NCBI GenBank assembly: GCA_051654865.1
Contig: JBOFYV010000016.1
Span: 1 to 14,920, forward strand
DNA: 14,920 nt
Direction: 5' to 3'
Source: JBOFOR01 sp051654865
GTDB lineage: Bacteria; Bacillota; Clostridia; Peptostreptococcales; Peptostreptococcaceae
In this document: in pieces, positions 8,174-14,624 of the stretch
How positions within the stretch are numbered: position 1 is the first letter of the stretch
Layout: every line of letters starts with the position of its first letter
The notes under the pieces: model-generated
Told to the model about the DNA's origin: nothing
Database searches by the model: none
The model's input: only the letters and a program-made list of their open reading frames with translations
Program-made: the position numbers and the translations under genes

Positions 8174-9425
8174 AGCTCCAAGAGGAACAAAAGACATAAC
8201 TCCAAAAGACGCATACAAATGGAATTATGTAGAAAACAAATTTAGAGAAATATGTAGCCTATTCGGATATGAAGAAATGAGAACTCCGGTATTTGAGCAC
8301 ACAGAATTATTCAAGAGAAGTGTAGGAGACACTACAGACATAGTACAAAAAGAAATGTACTCATTCACTGACAAAGGTGATAGAGACATAACACTAAAGC
8401 CAGAAGGAACTGCTGGTGTAGTTAGAGCATTTATAGAAAATAAATTATATGCAGAGACTCAACCAACAAAGTTATTCTACATAACACCTTGCTTTAGATA
8501 CGAAAGACCACAAGCAGGTAGACAAAGACAATTCCACCAATTTGGAATAGAAGCATTAGGAAGTGACAACCCATCACTAGATGCAGAGGTTATAGCATTA
8601 GCGGTTCAATTCTTTAATGAAGTAGGACTAAAAGATTTAGCAGTAAGTATAAACTCAGTTGGATGTCCAACATGTAGAGCAGAGTACAATGCTAAATTAA
8701 AAGAATACTTAGATGCAAAAGCAGATGTATTATGTGAGACTTGTCTAGATAGAAAAGACAAGAACCCAATGAGAGTAATAGACTGTAAAAACCCTAACTG
8801 CCAAGAAAACTTAACTGATATACCTTTTATGATAGACCACATATGTGGTGACTGTAAGGATCACTTTGAAAAGTTACAAACTTACTTAACAGAAATGGAA
8901 GTAAACTTTGTAGTTGATAGAACGATAGTTAGAGGACTTGACTACTATAAGAAAACTGCATTTGAAATAATATCTAACGATATAGGATCTCAAAGTACAG
9001 TTTGTGGTGGAGGAAGATACGACGGACTAGTAGAACAATTAGGTGGACCTAAAGGAGTTAGTGGTATAGGATTTGGACTAGGAGTAGAGAGATTATTATT
9101 AACGCTTGAAAATAATAATATAGAAATAGAAAACCCAATGTCTACAGATATATTCATAGCAACATTAGGTGAGGCTGCTAAAATAAAAAGCTTTAAATTA
9201 CTTAAAGATTTAAGATATAATCATATAAGTGCAGACAATGATCACTTAGACAGAAGTATGAAAGCGCAATTTAAATACTCAGATAAAATAAATGCTAAAT
9301 TCACAGTGGTAATAGGTGATACAGAGTTAGAAAATGACAGTGTAACACTTAAGAATATGAGAACATCAGAACAAACTACTGTAAAATTAAGTGAATTAGT
9401 AGAAGAGTTAAAAAATAGATTGTAA
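8163..9425 (+). CDS. hisS: Histidyl-tRNA synthetase
   Basis: Charges tRNA-His. The 420-residue class II enzyme shows motif 2 (FRYERPQAGRQRQFHQFG, from residue 111), the HisRS-specific RGLDYY (257-262) and motif 3 GIGFGLGVERLL (301-312), then a C-terminal anticodon-binding domain. The insertion domain carries four cysteine pairs: C168/C171, C191/C194, C208/C213 and C228/C231, a zinc-site-like pattern. The start lies inside hemZ (11-nt overlap), with AAAGGAG upstream in the hemZ coding region. There is no room for a T-box leader, so charging-dependent control would have to act elsewhere in the operon. aspS follows after 75 nt, the usual hisS-aspS pair of Firmicutes. Confidence 0.97.
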   Translation: MLTKAPRGTKDITPKDAYKWNYVENKFREICSLFGYEEMRTPVFEHTELFKRSVGDTTDIVQKEMYSFTDKGDRDITLKPEGTAGVVRAFIENKLYAETQPTKLFYITPCFRYERPQAGRQRQFHQFGIEALGSDNPSLDAEVIALAVQFFNEVGLKDLAVSINSVGCPTCRAEYNAKLKEYLDAKADVLCETCLDRKDKNPMRVIDCKNPNCQENLTDIPFMIDHICGDCKDHFEKLQTYLTEMEVNFVVDRTIVRGLDYYKKTAFEIISNDIGSQSTVCGGGRYDGLVEQLGGPKGVSGIGFGLGVERLLLTLENNNIEIENPMSTDIFIATLGEAAKIKSFKLLKDLRYNHISADNDHLDRSMKAQFKYSDKINAKFTVVIGDTELENDSVTLKNMRTSEQTTVKLSELVEELKNRL

Positions 9426-9435
9426 TAACAGAATA

Positions 9436-9476
9436 TAGTATACCCTATATCACGTTTTGTTATATAGGGTATATTA
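9436..9476 (+). repeat. Intergenic hairpin between hisS and aspS
   Basis: An inverted repeat pairs 9439-9450 with 9462-9473 (12 bp, core TACCCTATAT/ATATAGGGTA), with about three further outer pairs and a short inner AC/GT extension. The sequence after it is ATTAGCAATAAAAC, with no U-tract, so it is not a standard terminator. It could be an RNA processing or stability element separating hisS from aspS. Confidence 0.5.
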
Positions 9477-9500
9477 GCAATAAAACTAGGAGGAGAATAG

Positions 9501-11288
9501 ATGGAGACATTAAACGGACTTAAAAGAACTCACTATTGTGGTGATTTAAGAGCTTCTCACATAGATGAAGAAGTAGTACTTAATGGATGGGTACAAAAGA
9601 AAAGAAACTTAGGTGGACTAGTATTCGTTGACTTAAGAGACAGAAGTGGATTATGCCAAATAATATTCGATACAGACGTAAACGCTGAAGCTTTTGCTAA
9701 AGCTGAAAAGTTAGGATCAGAATATGTAATAGCAGTAAAAGGTAAAGTAGCGGAAAGAAGCTCAAAAAACCCTAATATGCCAACTGGTGATATAGAAATA
9801 TTTGCTACAGAAATAAGAGTATTAAGCAAATCAGAAACACCACCAATATACATAAAAGATGACGACAATGTTTCTGAAGAATTAAGATTAAAATATAGAT
9901 ACTTAGATTTAAGAAAGCCATCTATGCAAAAGACATTAATGTTAAGAAGTAAGGTAGCTAATATAGTTAGAAACTATTTATCTTCAAACAACTTCTTTGA
10001 AATAGAAACACCTTTCTTAATAAAGCCTACTCCAGAAGGAGCTAGAGACTACTTAGTACCAAGTAGAGTTAACGAAGGTAAATTCTACGCGTTACCACAA
10101 TCACCACAGTTATTCAAGCAATTACTAATGGTAAGTGGAATGGATAGATACTTCCAAATAGTTAAGTGTTTCAGAGATGAAGACTTAAGAGCTGATAGAC
10201 AACCAGAATTCACACAAATAGACTGTGAAATGTCATTCGTTGAACAAGAAGACGTAATGGCTATGATGGAAGGTATGGTTAAGACTGTATTCAAAGACGC
10301 TATAGGTGTAGATGTACAATTACCATTACCAACTATGACATATGCAGAAGCTATGGATAGATTCGGATCAGACAAGCCTGATACTAGATTTGGATATGAA
10401 TTAGTTAATATATCTGACATAGTTAAAGACTGTGGATTCGGAGTATTTGCTAATGCTACTATAGACGGTATGAGCGTTAGAGGTATAAACGTAGAAGGTG
10501 CATCTGAAGCTATAAGCAAAAAGCAATTATCTAAGATAGAAGACCATGCTAAGACTTACAAAGCTAAGGGGCTTGCTTGGATGAGAATAGGTGCAAACAG
10601 AGAAGTTACTTCTCCAATAGCTAAGTTCTTCTCAGAAGAAGAAATAACAGCTATACTTGACAAAATGAATGCTAAAGAAGGAGACTTATTATTATTCGTA
10701 GCTGATAAGAACTCTGTAGTATATGATGCATTAGGTCAAGTAAGACAAGAAGTTGCTAGAAGACTTGGAATAATAGACAACAGTGTTTACAATATGTTAT
10801 GGGTAACTGAGTTCCCTGTATTTGAAGAAGACGAAGAAACAGGAAGAATGGTTGCTAAGCATCACCCATTCACGTCTCCACTTGATGAAGATGTTGAAAA
10901 GTTAACAGGGGACGATAAAGCATCTTTAAGAGCTAAGGCATACGACTTAGTTATAAATGGATACGAAGTAGGTGGAGGAAGTGTTAGAATATTCAACTCT
11001 GAGGTTCAAGAGAAGATGTTTAAAGCTTTAGGATTCACTGAAGAAGAAGCATATGAGAAGTTTGGATTCTTATTAGATGCATTCAAGTACGGAGTACCAC
11101 CTCACGCAGGTATGGCATTTGGACTTGATAGATTAGTTATGATACTTGCTGGAACTACTAACATAAAGGATGTTATAGCATTCCCTAAAAACCAAAGTGC
11201 AGTATGTCCTATGACTAATGCACCGGCAGTAGCTGAAGAAGCTCAATTAGAAGAGTTAAGTATAAGTGTAATATCTAATCAGGAGTAG
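9501..11288 (+). CDS. aspS: Aspartyl-tRNA synthetase (bacterial type)
   Basis: Charges tRNA-Asp. The 595-residue length and architecture are those of the bacterial enzyme: an N-terminal OB anticodon-binding domain (about 1-110), class II core with RYLDLR at 123-128, motif 2 FRDEDLRADRQPEFTQ from residue 214, the bacterial GAD insertion (about 285-425), and motif 3 GMAFGLDRLVMIL from residue 537. A strong TAGGAGGAG site lies 6-14 nt before the ATG. Of the first twelve Ile codons all are ATA, unlike the genes after the terminator. The stop codon sits inside the left arm of a long inverted repeat, so the last codons are shared with that element. Whether it also charges tRNA-Asn cannot be read here. 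Confidence 0.97.
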   Translation: METLNGLKRTHYCGDLRASHIDEEVVLNGWVQKKRNLGGLVFVDLRDRSGLCQIIFDTDVNAEAFAKAEKLGSEYVIAVKGKVAERSSKNPNMPTGDIEIFATEIRVLSKSETPPIYIKDDDNVSEELRLKYRYLDLRKPSMQKTLMLRSKVANIVRNYLSSNNFFEIETPFLIKPTPEGARDYLVPSRVNEGKFYALPQSPQLFKQLLMVSGMDRYFQIVKCFRDEDLRADRQPEFTQIDCEMSFVEQEDVMAMMEGMVKTVFKDAIGVDVQLPLPTMTYAEAMDRFGSDKPDTRFGYELVNISDIVKDCGFGVFANATIDGMSVRGINVEGASEAISKKQLSKIEDHAKTYKAKGLAWMRIGANREVTSPIAKFFSEEEITAILDKMNAKEGDLLLFVADKNSVVYDALGQVRQEVARRLGIIDNSVYNMLWVTEFPVFEEDEETGRMVAKHHPFTSPLDEDVEKLTGDDKASLRAKAYDLVINGYEVGGGSVRIFNSEVQEKMFKALGFTEEEAYEKFGFLLDAFKYGVPPHAGMAFGLDRLVMILAGTTNIKDVIAFPKNQSAVCPMTNAPAVAEEAQLEELSISVISNQE

Positions 11289-11410
11289 TTTTACTATATA
11301 GGCCCCGCAAAGGTGGTAATTATACAAGTTTTCCTTCTGGCTAACGCAAAGTCGGGGCAACTTGTATAATTACCACCTTTGCTCTGTGGCTATATTTAGT
11401 AAATTACTAC
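11285..11410 (+). repeat. Very long imperfect palindrome abutting aspS
   Basis: The core is a perfect 24-bp inverted repeat, 11307-11330 with 11359-11382, around a 28-nt loop. Outside it, 11285-11301 pairs with 11390-11410 across two small right-side bulges, and a few C-G pairs bridge the two stems, giving roughly 44 bp of pairing in 126 nt. The aspS stop (11286-11288) lies in the left arm. The loop end CGGGGC (11353-11358) can instead pair with GCCCCG (11302-11307), so two folds compete. No U-tract follows. It looks like a MITE-like or palindromic repeat, or a stable 3'-UTR RNA hairpin. Confidence 0.75.
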
Positions 11411-11451
11411 TTAGGTTAGATATTGTTAAGGGAAGAGAAAAGAAAAGAGAT

Positions 11452-11482
11452 AAAAAGTCATAGCGTTGCTATGGCTTTTTTC
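11452..11482 (+). terminator. Intrinsic terminator of the recJ-aspS run
   Basis: The stem pairs GTCATAGC (11457-11464) with GCTATGGC (11468-11475) around a GTT loop, including one G-U pair. It extends by A-T pairs into a run of T residues at 11476-11481. It is a textbook Rho-independent terminator and should end transcription from the synthetase operon before the accessory genes. Confidence 0.88.
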
Positions 11483-11542
11483 ATTTGTTCATAGAAATAG
11501 TAAAGTATATAGAATTGAAAGTACAACTACCAAGGTGCAATA

Positions 11543-11560
11543 TAGGGAATATTCCTTATA
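11543..11560 (+). promoter_or_regulatory. Dyad operator upstream of the permease
   Basis: An 18-nt block contains the perfect palindrome GGAATATTCC (11546-11555). It matches the block at 14465-14482 before the glycyl radical enzyme gene at 17 of 18 positions. Its centre is 54.5 nt before the -10 hexamer, about -66 from the predicted transcription start, a position typical of activators. The likely binder is the LuxR-type regulator encoded nearby (inference). Confidence 0.65.
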
Positions 11561-11600
11561 AAAAATAATACTTATTACTACTTTTTTAATACGAAAGTAT

Positions 11601-11617
11601 TTGATATAATTTTAACA
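11601..11617 (+). promoter_or_regulatory. Extended -10 promoter of the permease
   Basis: TGATATAAT (11602-11610) is an extended -10 element. The 17 nt here are identical to 14523-14539 before the glycyl radical enzyme. The -35 position (11582-11587) is a plain T-run, poorly matched to TTGACA, which fits dependence on an activator. The predicted start near 11617 gives a leader of about 50 nt. Confidence 0.7.
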
Positions 11618-11666
11618 AATGTAAAATTGTTGAATGCAACGAGAAATGAATTTAAGGAGAGAGATA

Positions 11667-13049
11667 ATGAAACGTAGAGCATACGGAGAAGAACAACCAT
11701 ATATCCATTTGGGATTATTTAAAGTTAGACTACCATTTGTACATTATCGTTGGGAGTGGCCAGAAGCGCTACAATCACTTTTAATGTGTTCAGTATGTCT
11801 TGGCGCTATCCCAGTTCTAACTGAGGTTTTGGGAATACCATTTGATATTGCATGGTCAATGGTTATCATCAATGGATTTTTATATAGTCTTCATTGTTTA
11901 TTAGGAGATCCAGTCGTTCCAGGATGGATAACCCCGGCAATTCCACTTGTAACATCTTTTCTAGGTAAGTATACTTTAGGACCTGAAAGAATTCAGGCTC
12001 TTATAGCAGTTCAGATTTTAGTCGGTATTATATTTTTAATTATGGGTACAACAGGTATAGCAGGAAAATTGATAAAAATTGTACCAAACTCAATAAAAGC
12101 AGGTATTTTACTTGGAGCTGGTATAGCAGCGGTATTTGGAGAATTTCAAGCTGGAGGAAGGTTTGGATTATATCCAATATCAATTTTTATTGGTGGAATT
12201 CTTTCTTACTTAATTTTATTCTCTGAAGGTTTTGCCATTATGAAAAAGAAGAATAAATTCTGTGCAACAGTTGGAAAGTATGGAATGGTTTCAGCTATTA
12301 TAGTTGCTGTAATTGTAGGTCCTATAGTAGGTGAAATTTCACTACCACAATTAGAAATAGGAACTTTTATTAAAATTCCTGATTTTAAAGGATTATTTGA
12401 AACTGTAAGTCCATTTGGAATAGGATTCCCTACAATTGACTTATTTATAGGTGCAGTTCCAATGGCAATTATAATATATATTATAGCTTTTGGTGATTTT
12501 ATAACAGGAGAAGCTTTAATTGGAGAAGGCAGTGAATCAAGAAAAGATGAAAAAATAGACTTTAATTCAAATAGATCAAATATAATAAGCGGTATTAGAA
12601 ATATAATAATGGCTTTAATAGCACCATATATTCAACTTTGTGGACCATTAGCAGCAGCTATAACAGCAGCAATTTCGCAAAGATACAAAGAAGGAAGAGA
12701 GCAAATGGATTCTATATTTGGAGCTACTGGTACATTTAGATGGATAAGTTTTGCAGGAGTGTCTATAATACCTATAGTTTCTTTATTCCAACCAGTATTA
12801 CCAATTGCTCTTTCTCTTACAATGCTTGTTCAAGGTTATATATGTACAAGATTAGCAATGTCAATTTGTAAAAATGACACAGAAAGAGGTATAGCAGGAG
12901 TTATGGGTGCAGTACTTGCGGCTAAAGGTGCTACCTGGGGATTAGGTATAGGGATATTATTGAACTTAGTACTTACAGATTTTACAAAGAAGAAAGATAA
13001 AGTAAAAGAAGATGAAAAAAGAACTATATCAATGAATAATGTGGTTTAG
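11667..13049 (+). CDS. Polytopic permease, SLC23/NCS2- or SulP-like fold
   Basis: A 460-residue integral membrane protein with roughly 12-14 hydrophobic segments. Clear ones lie near residues 35-52, 61-78, 110-126, 133-147, 161-175, 197-213, 250-277, 300-325, 378-393 and 408-427. The half-helix-like GDPVVPGWITPAIP (80-93) and the membrane motif FGDFITGEALIGEG (265-278) recall the split-helix core and acidic substrate site of nucleobase/anion permeases, but I cannot assign a substrate. ATG 11667 is chosen because AAGGAG lies 7 nt upstream; the in-frame ATGs at 11634 and 11646 have no SD. The gene has its own regulated promoter, shared in design with the glycyl radical enzyme, and its own terminator. 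Ile codons include many ATT and ATC, unlike aspS. It probably imports the substrate of the neighbouring radical enzyme. Confidence 0.78.
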   Translation: MKRRAYGEEQPYIHLGLFKVRLPFVHYRWEWPEALQSLLMCSVCLGAIPVLTEVLGIPFDIAWSMVIINGFLYSLHCLLGDPVVPGWITPAIPLVTSFLGKYTLGPERIQALIAVQILVGIIFLIMGTTGIAGKLIKIVPNSIKAGILLGAGIAAVFGEFQAGGRFGLYPISIFIGGILSYLILFSEGFAIMKKKNKFCATVGKYGMVSAIIVAVIVGPIVGEISLPQLEIGTFIKIPDFKGLFETVSPFGIGFPTIDLFIGAVPMAIIIYIIAFGDFITGEALIGEGSESRKDEKIDFNSNRSNIISGIRNIIMALIAPYIQLCGPLAAAITAAISQRYKEGREQMDSIFGATGTFRWISFAGVSIIPIVSLFQPVLPIALSLTMLVQGYICTRLAMSICKNDTERGIAGVMGAVLAAKGATWGLGIGILLNLVLTDFTKKKDKVKEDEKRTISMNNVV

Positions 13050-13071
13050 TTGAAAACTTAATTTGAATATT

Positions 13072-13101
13072 AAAAAGTTCCAAGTTATCTTGGAACTTTT
13101 T
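13072..13101 (+). terminator. Terminator after the permease
   Basis: A perfect 13-bp stem (13072-13084 with 13089-13101) has a TTAT loop. Its right arm ends in TTTTT, providing the U-run, and the matching A-run on the left suggests it may work in both directions. It isolates the permease from the regulator gene. Confidence 0.88.
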
Positions 13102-13143
13102 AATTGTTAAATTTAAGTAAAATTATTACAAAAAAATATAAAA

Positions 13144-13152
13144 ATTCGACAA
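13144..13152 (-). promoter_or_regulatory. Possible Spo0A box upstream of the regulator gene
   Basis: Read on the minus strand the site is TTGTCGAAT, containing a perfect TGTCGAA (consensus TGNCGAA). It lies about 35-40 nt upstream of the predicted -10 (13183-13188). A single 7-mer can occur by chance in AT-rich DNA, so this is suggestive only. Confidence 0.35.
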
Positions 13153-13182
13153 AATACAACAAAAAAATAAATTTAAATTTAA

Positions 13183-13188
13183 TATAAT
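13183..13188 (+). promoter_or_regulatory. Predicted -10 element of the regulator gene
   Basis: A perfect TATAAT lies about 60 nt before the start codon in an A/T-only stretch. No TTGACA-like -35 is found at 16-18 nt spacing. The GGAA-N2-TTCC dyad of the two flanking promoters is absent here, so the regulator is probably not autoregulated through that site. Confidence 0.5.
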
Positions 13189-13243
13189 AGTACTATATAA
13201 CATATAAAAACTTAACTAATCAAAATAAATGGGGGAGAATATC

Positions 13244-14350
13244 GTGAAATATGAAAGTACAGGTGAGATGACTTTTTTCTCACAAATGTCAGAACGTCAA
13301 ATTACTTCATGTGAATTTTTTAATAATGTATTGCATGATTCTTTAGGTAAGCACCTAGGGTTAAAAAATGTAATGATTTCATACTTTGATACTAAAGGTA
13401 AATTTCTTTCATGGATAAATCAAGAAGGTATTTTAGTGGATTCAGAGGAGCATCCTTATAGAAAATTTGTTATTAATGATATAGTTAGGCATACTGTGTA
13501 TCAAGATGCTATTAGAGACCGTTTGACTTATTTCAATGTTAATCCAAGACTATATAAATCGACAGATATAATTAATTGTATTGCTTATGAGAACTCTGCA
13601 TATGTACGGTTTCTAGAAGAAAATTTTAATTCACATTATAGCTTGAGTATGGCTTTTGGAATGAACGCATATATTCAAGTTGTTTTTCTTAAGACACAAG
13701 AACAAGGTGATTTTACAGATGAAGAAATTGAGAAACTAAATAAGATTTATGTATACATAGCTAATTGCTATAAAAATTTTAAAAAGCATGAACAAGCAAA
13801 GATAGTATTAAATATCCAAAATGAAATTATTTCATCTGGTGAAAAAGCTTATCTTGTGACAGATAACTTTATGCATATTATGAGTTATAATAATATAGCT
13901 AAAGATTATCTAAGAGATATATTAGGAGTATTTATAGATGAAGAATTTAGTACTACTAAACCATGTAGTTGGCTACCTTTCTTACTAGGAGACGATGAAG
14001 AAAATATTAATGTAAATCGTGTTTATACACGTGTAATTAAGAATTATATATTTAAAATATACACACATGATCAAATTTACTCTAATGGAATAATAGATAG
14101 ATATCATTGGATTACAATTTCTAAGAATACTGAGGAGAACGTTTTACAAAATACTAAAACAAAATTACAACTTACACAGTCAGAGCAAAAAGTAGCAGAG
14201 CTGATGTATAAGGGGCTTACTTATAAAGCAATTGCTGATGAGCTTGTGGTAAGTTATCATACTGTTAAAAAACATGTACAGAATATATACACAAAGTGCA
14301 ATGTTCAAAGTCGTTTCCAATTATATAAGTACCTTGAAGAGAATGAATAA
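13244..14350 (+). CDS. LuxR-type transcriptional regulator with unrecognised sensory N-terminus
   Basis: The C-terminus (about residues 308-366 of 368) is a LuxR/GerE helix-turn-helix: TQSEQKVAELMYKGLTYKAI starting at 311, then VSYHTVKKHV as recognition helix and the closing NIYTKCNV. The N-terminal 300 residues show no obvious receiver domain with a phospho-acceptor aspartate. The stretch of about 180-290 is PAS-like in feel, so a ligand- or redox-sensing role is inferred. GTG 13244 is preferred: GGGGGAG (13231-13237) lies 6 nt upstream, while ATG 13229 overlaps that SD and has none of its own. The gene lies between two targets sharing a dyad operator. Ile codons are mostly ATT (10 of the first 14), unlike the housekeeping run. 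It likely activates the permease and glycyl radical enzyme when substrate is present. Confidence 0.85.
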   Translation: MKYESTGEMTFFSQMSERQITSCEFFNNVLHDSLGKHLGLKNVMISYFDTKGKFLSWINQEGILVDSEEHPYRKFVINDIVRHTVYQDAIRDRLTYFNVNPRLYKSTDIINCIAYENSAYVRFLEENFNSHYSLSMAFGMNAYIQVVFLKTQEQGDFTDEEIEKLNKIYVYIANCYKNFKKHEQAKIVLNIQNEIISSGEKAYLVTDNFMHIMSYNNIAKDYLRDILGVFIDEEFSTTKPCSWLPFLLGDDEENINVNRVYTRVIKNYIFKIYTHDQIYSNGIIDRYHWITISKNTEENVLQNTKTKLQLTQSEQKVAELMYKGLTYKAIADELVVSYHTVKKHVQNIYTKCNVQSRFQLYKYLEENE

Positions 14351-14381
14351 CAATTAGTAAATTAGATATAAGTATTATAAG

Positions 14382-14413
14382 AAACTCATAAGTAAAAACC
14401 TATGGGTTTTTTT
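14382..14413 (+). terminator. Terminator after the regulator gene
   Basis: AAACTCATA (14382-14390) pairs with TATGGGTTT (14401-14409, one G-U), followed by a T-run to 14413. A shorter alternative stem uses AAAAACC with GGTTTTT. Either way it is a Rho-independent terminator separating the regulator from the glycyl radical enzyme gene. Confidence 0.82.
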
Positions 14414-14464
14414 GTTGTATAAATTATAGTACTTAGGTAGTAGTTACTTTAACTATAACAATAA

Positions 14465-14482
14465 TAGGGAAGATTCCTTATA
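14465..14482 (+). promoter_or_regulatory. Dyad operator upstream of the glycyl radical enzyme
   Basis: The block matches 11543-11560 at 17 of 18 positions. The dyad is GGAAGATTCC (14468-14477), centred 54.5 nt before the -10, exactly as at the permease promoter. One base at the centre differs, so this copy is slightly less symmetric. Confidence 0.65.
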
Positions 14483-14522
14483 TAAAATACTACATATTCC
14501 TACTTTTTAATAGAAGATACAA

Positions 14523-14539
14523 TTGATATAATTTTAACA
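14523..14539 (+). promoter_or_regulatory. Extended -10 promoter of the glycyl radical enzyme
   Basis: The extended -10 TGATATAAT lies at 14524-14532, with 17 nt identical to the permease promoter. The -35 position is again a T-run (14504-14508). The predicted start near 14539 gives a leader of about 85 nt, AT-rich, with no riboswitch-like fold that I can see. Confidence 0.7.
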
Positions 14540-14624
14540 TACCATAAGTTAAATATGATTAAAAATAAGGCATAAAGTTTAAATAAAATAAGGTGGATTG
14601 AAACAATTAATAGGAGGGATTTAG

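Larger units (their letters stand above)
11411..11633 (+). other. Non-coding gap between aspS and the permease
   Basis: No coding frame is seen. The stretch holds a 23-nt all-purine run (11428-11450), the operon terminator (11452-11481), and the regulated permease promoter with its upstream dyad (11543-11617). Between the terminator and the dyad I see only AT-rich sequence with no clear second operator. Confidence 0.7.

Noticed and set aside
11302..11358. Cyclic-di-GMP riboswitch suggested by repeated CGCAAAG motifs
   Set aside because: The GGGCAAACC element and the expected two-helix layout are missing; the motifs are explained by the palindrome and its loop.
11634..11666. Upstream ATGs extending the permease by 7-11 codons
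   Set aside because: ATG 11634 and ATG 11646 lack an SD and lie very close to the predicted transcription start; ATG 11667 has AAGGAG 7 nt upstream.
13229..13243. ATG 13229 as start of the LuxR-type regulator
   Set aside because: This ATG overlaps the GGGGGAG site, which is correctly spaced for GTG 13244, and has no SD of its own.
14555..14575. Six-residue leader peptide frame before the glycyl radical enzyme
   Set aside because: No SD and no regulatory codon run or attenuator stem; such tiny frames are common by chance in AT-rich DNA.
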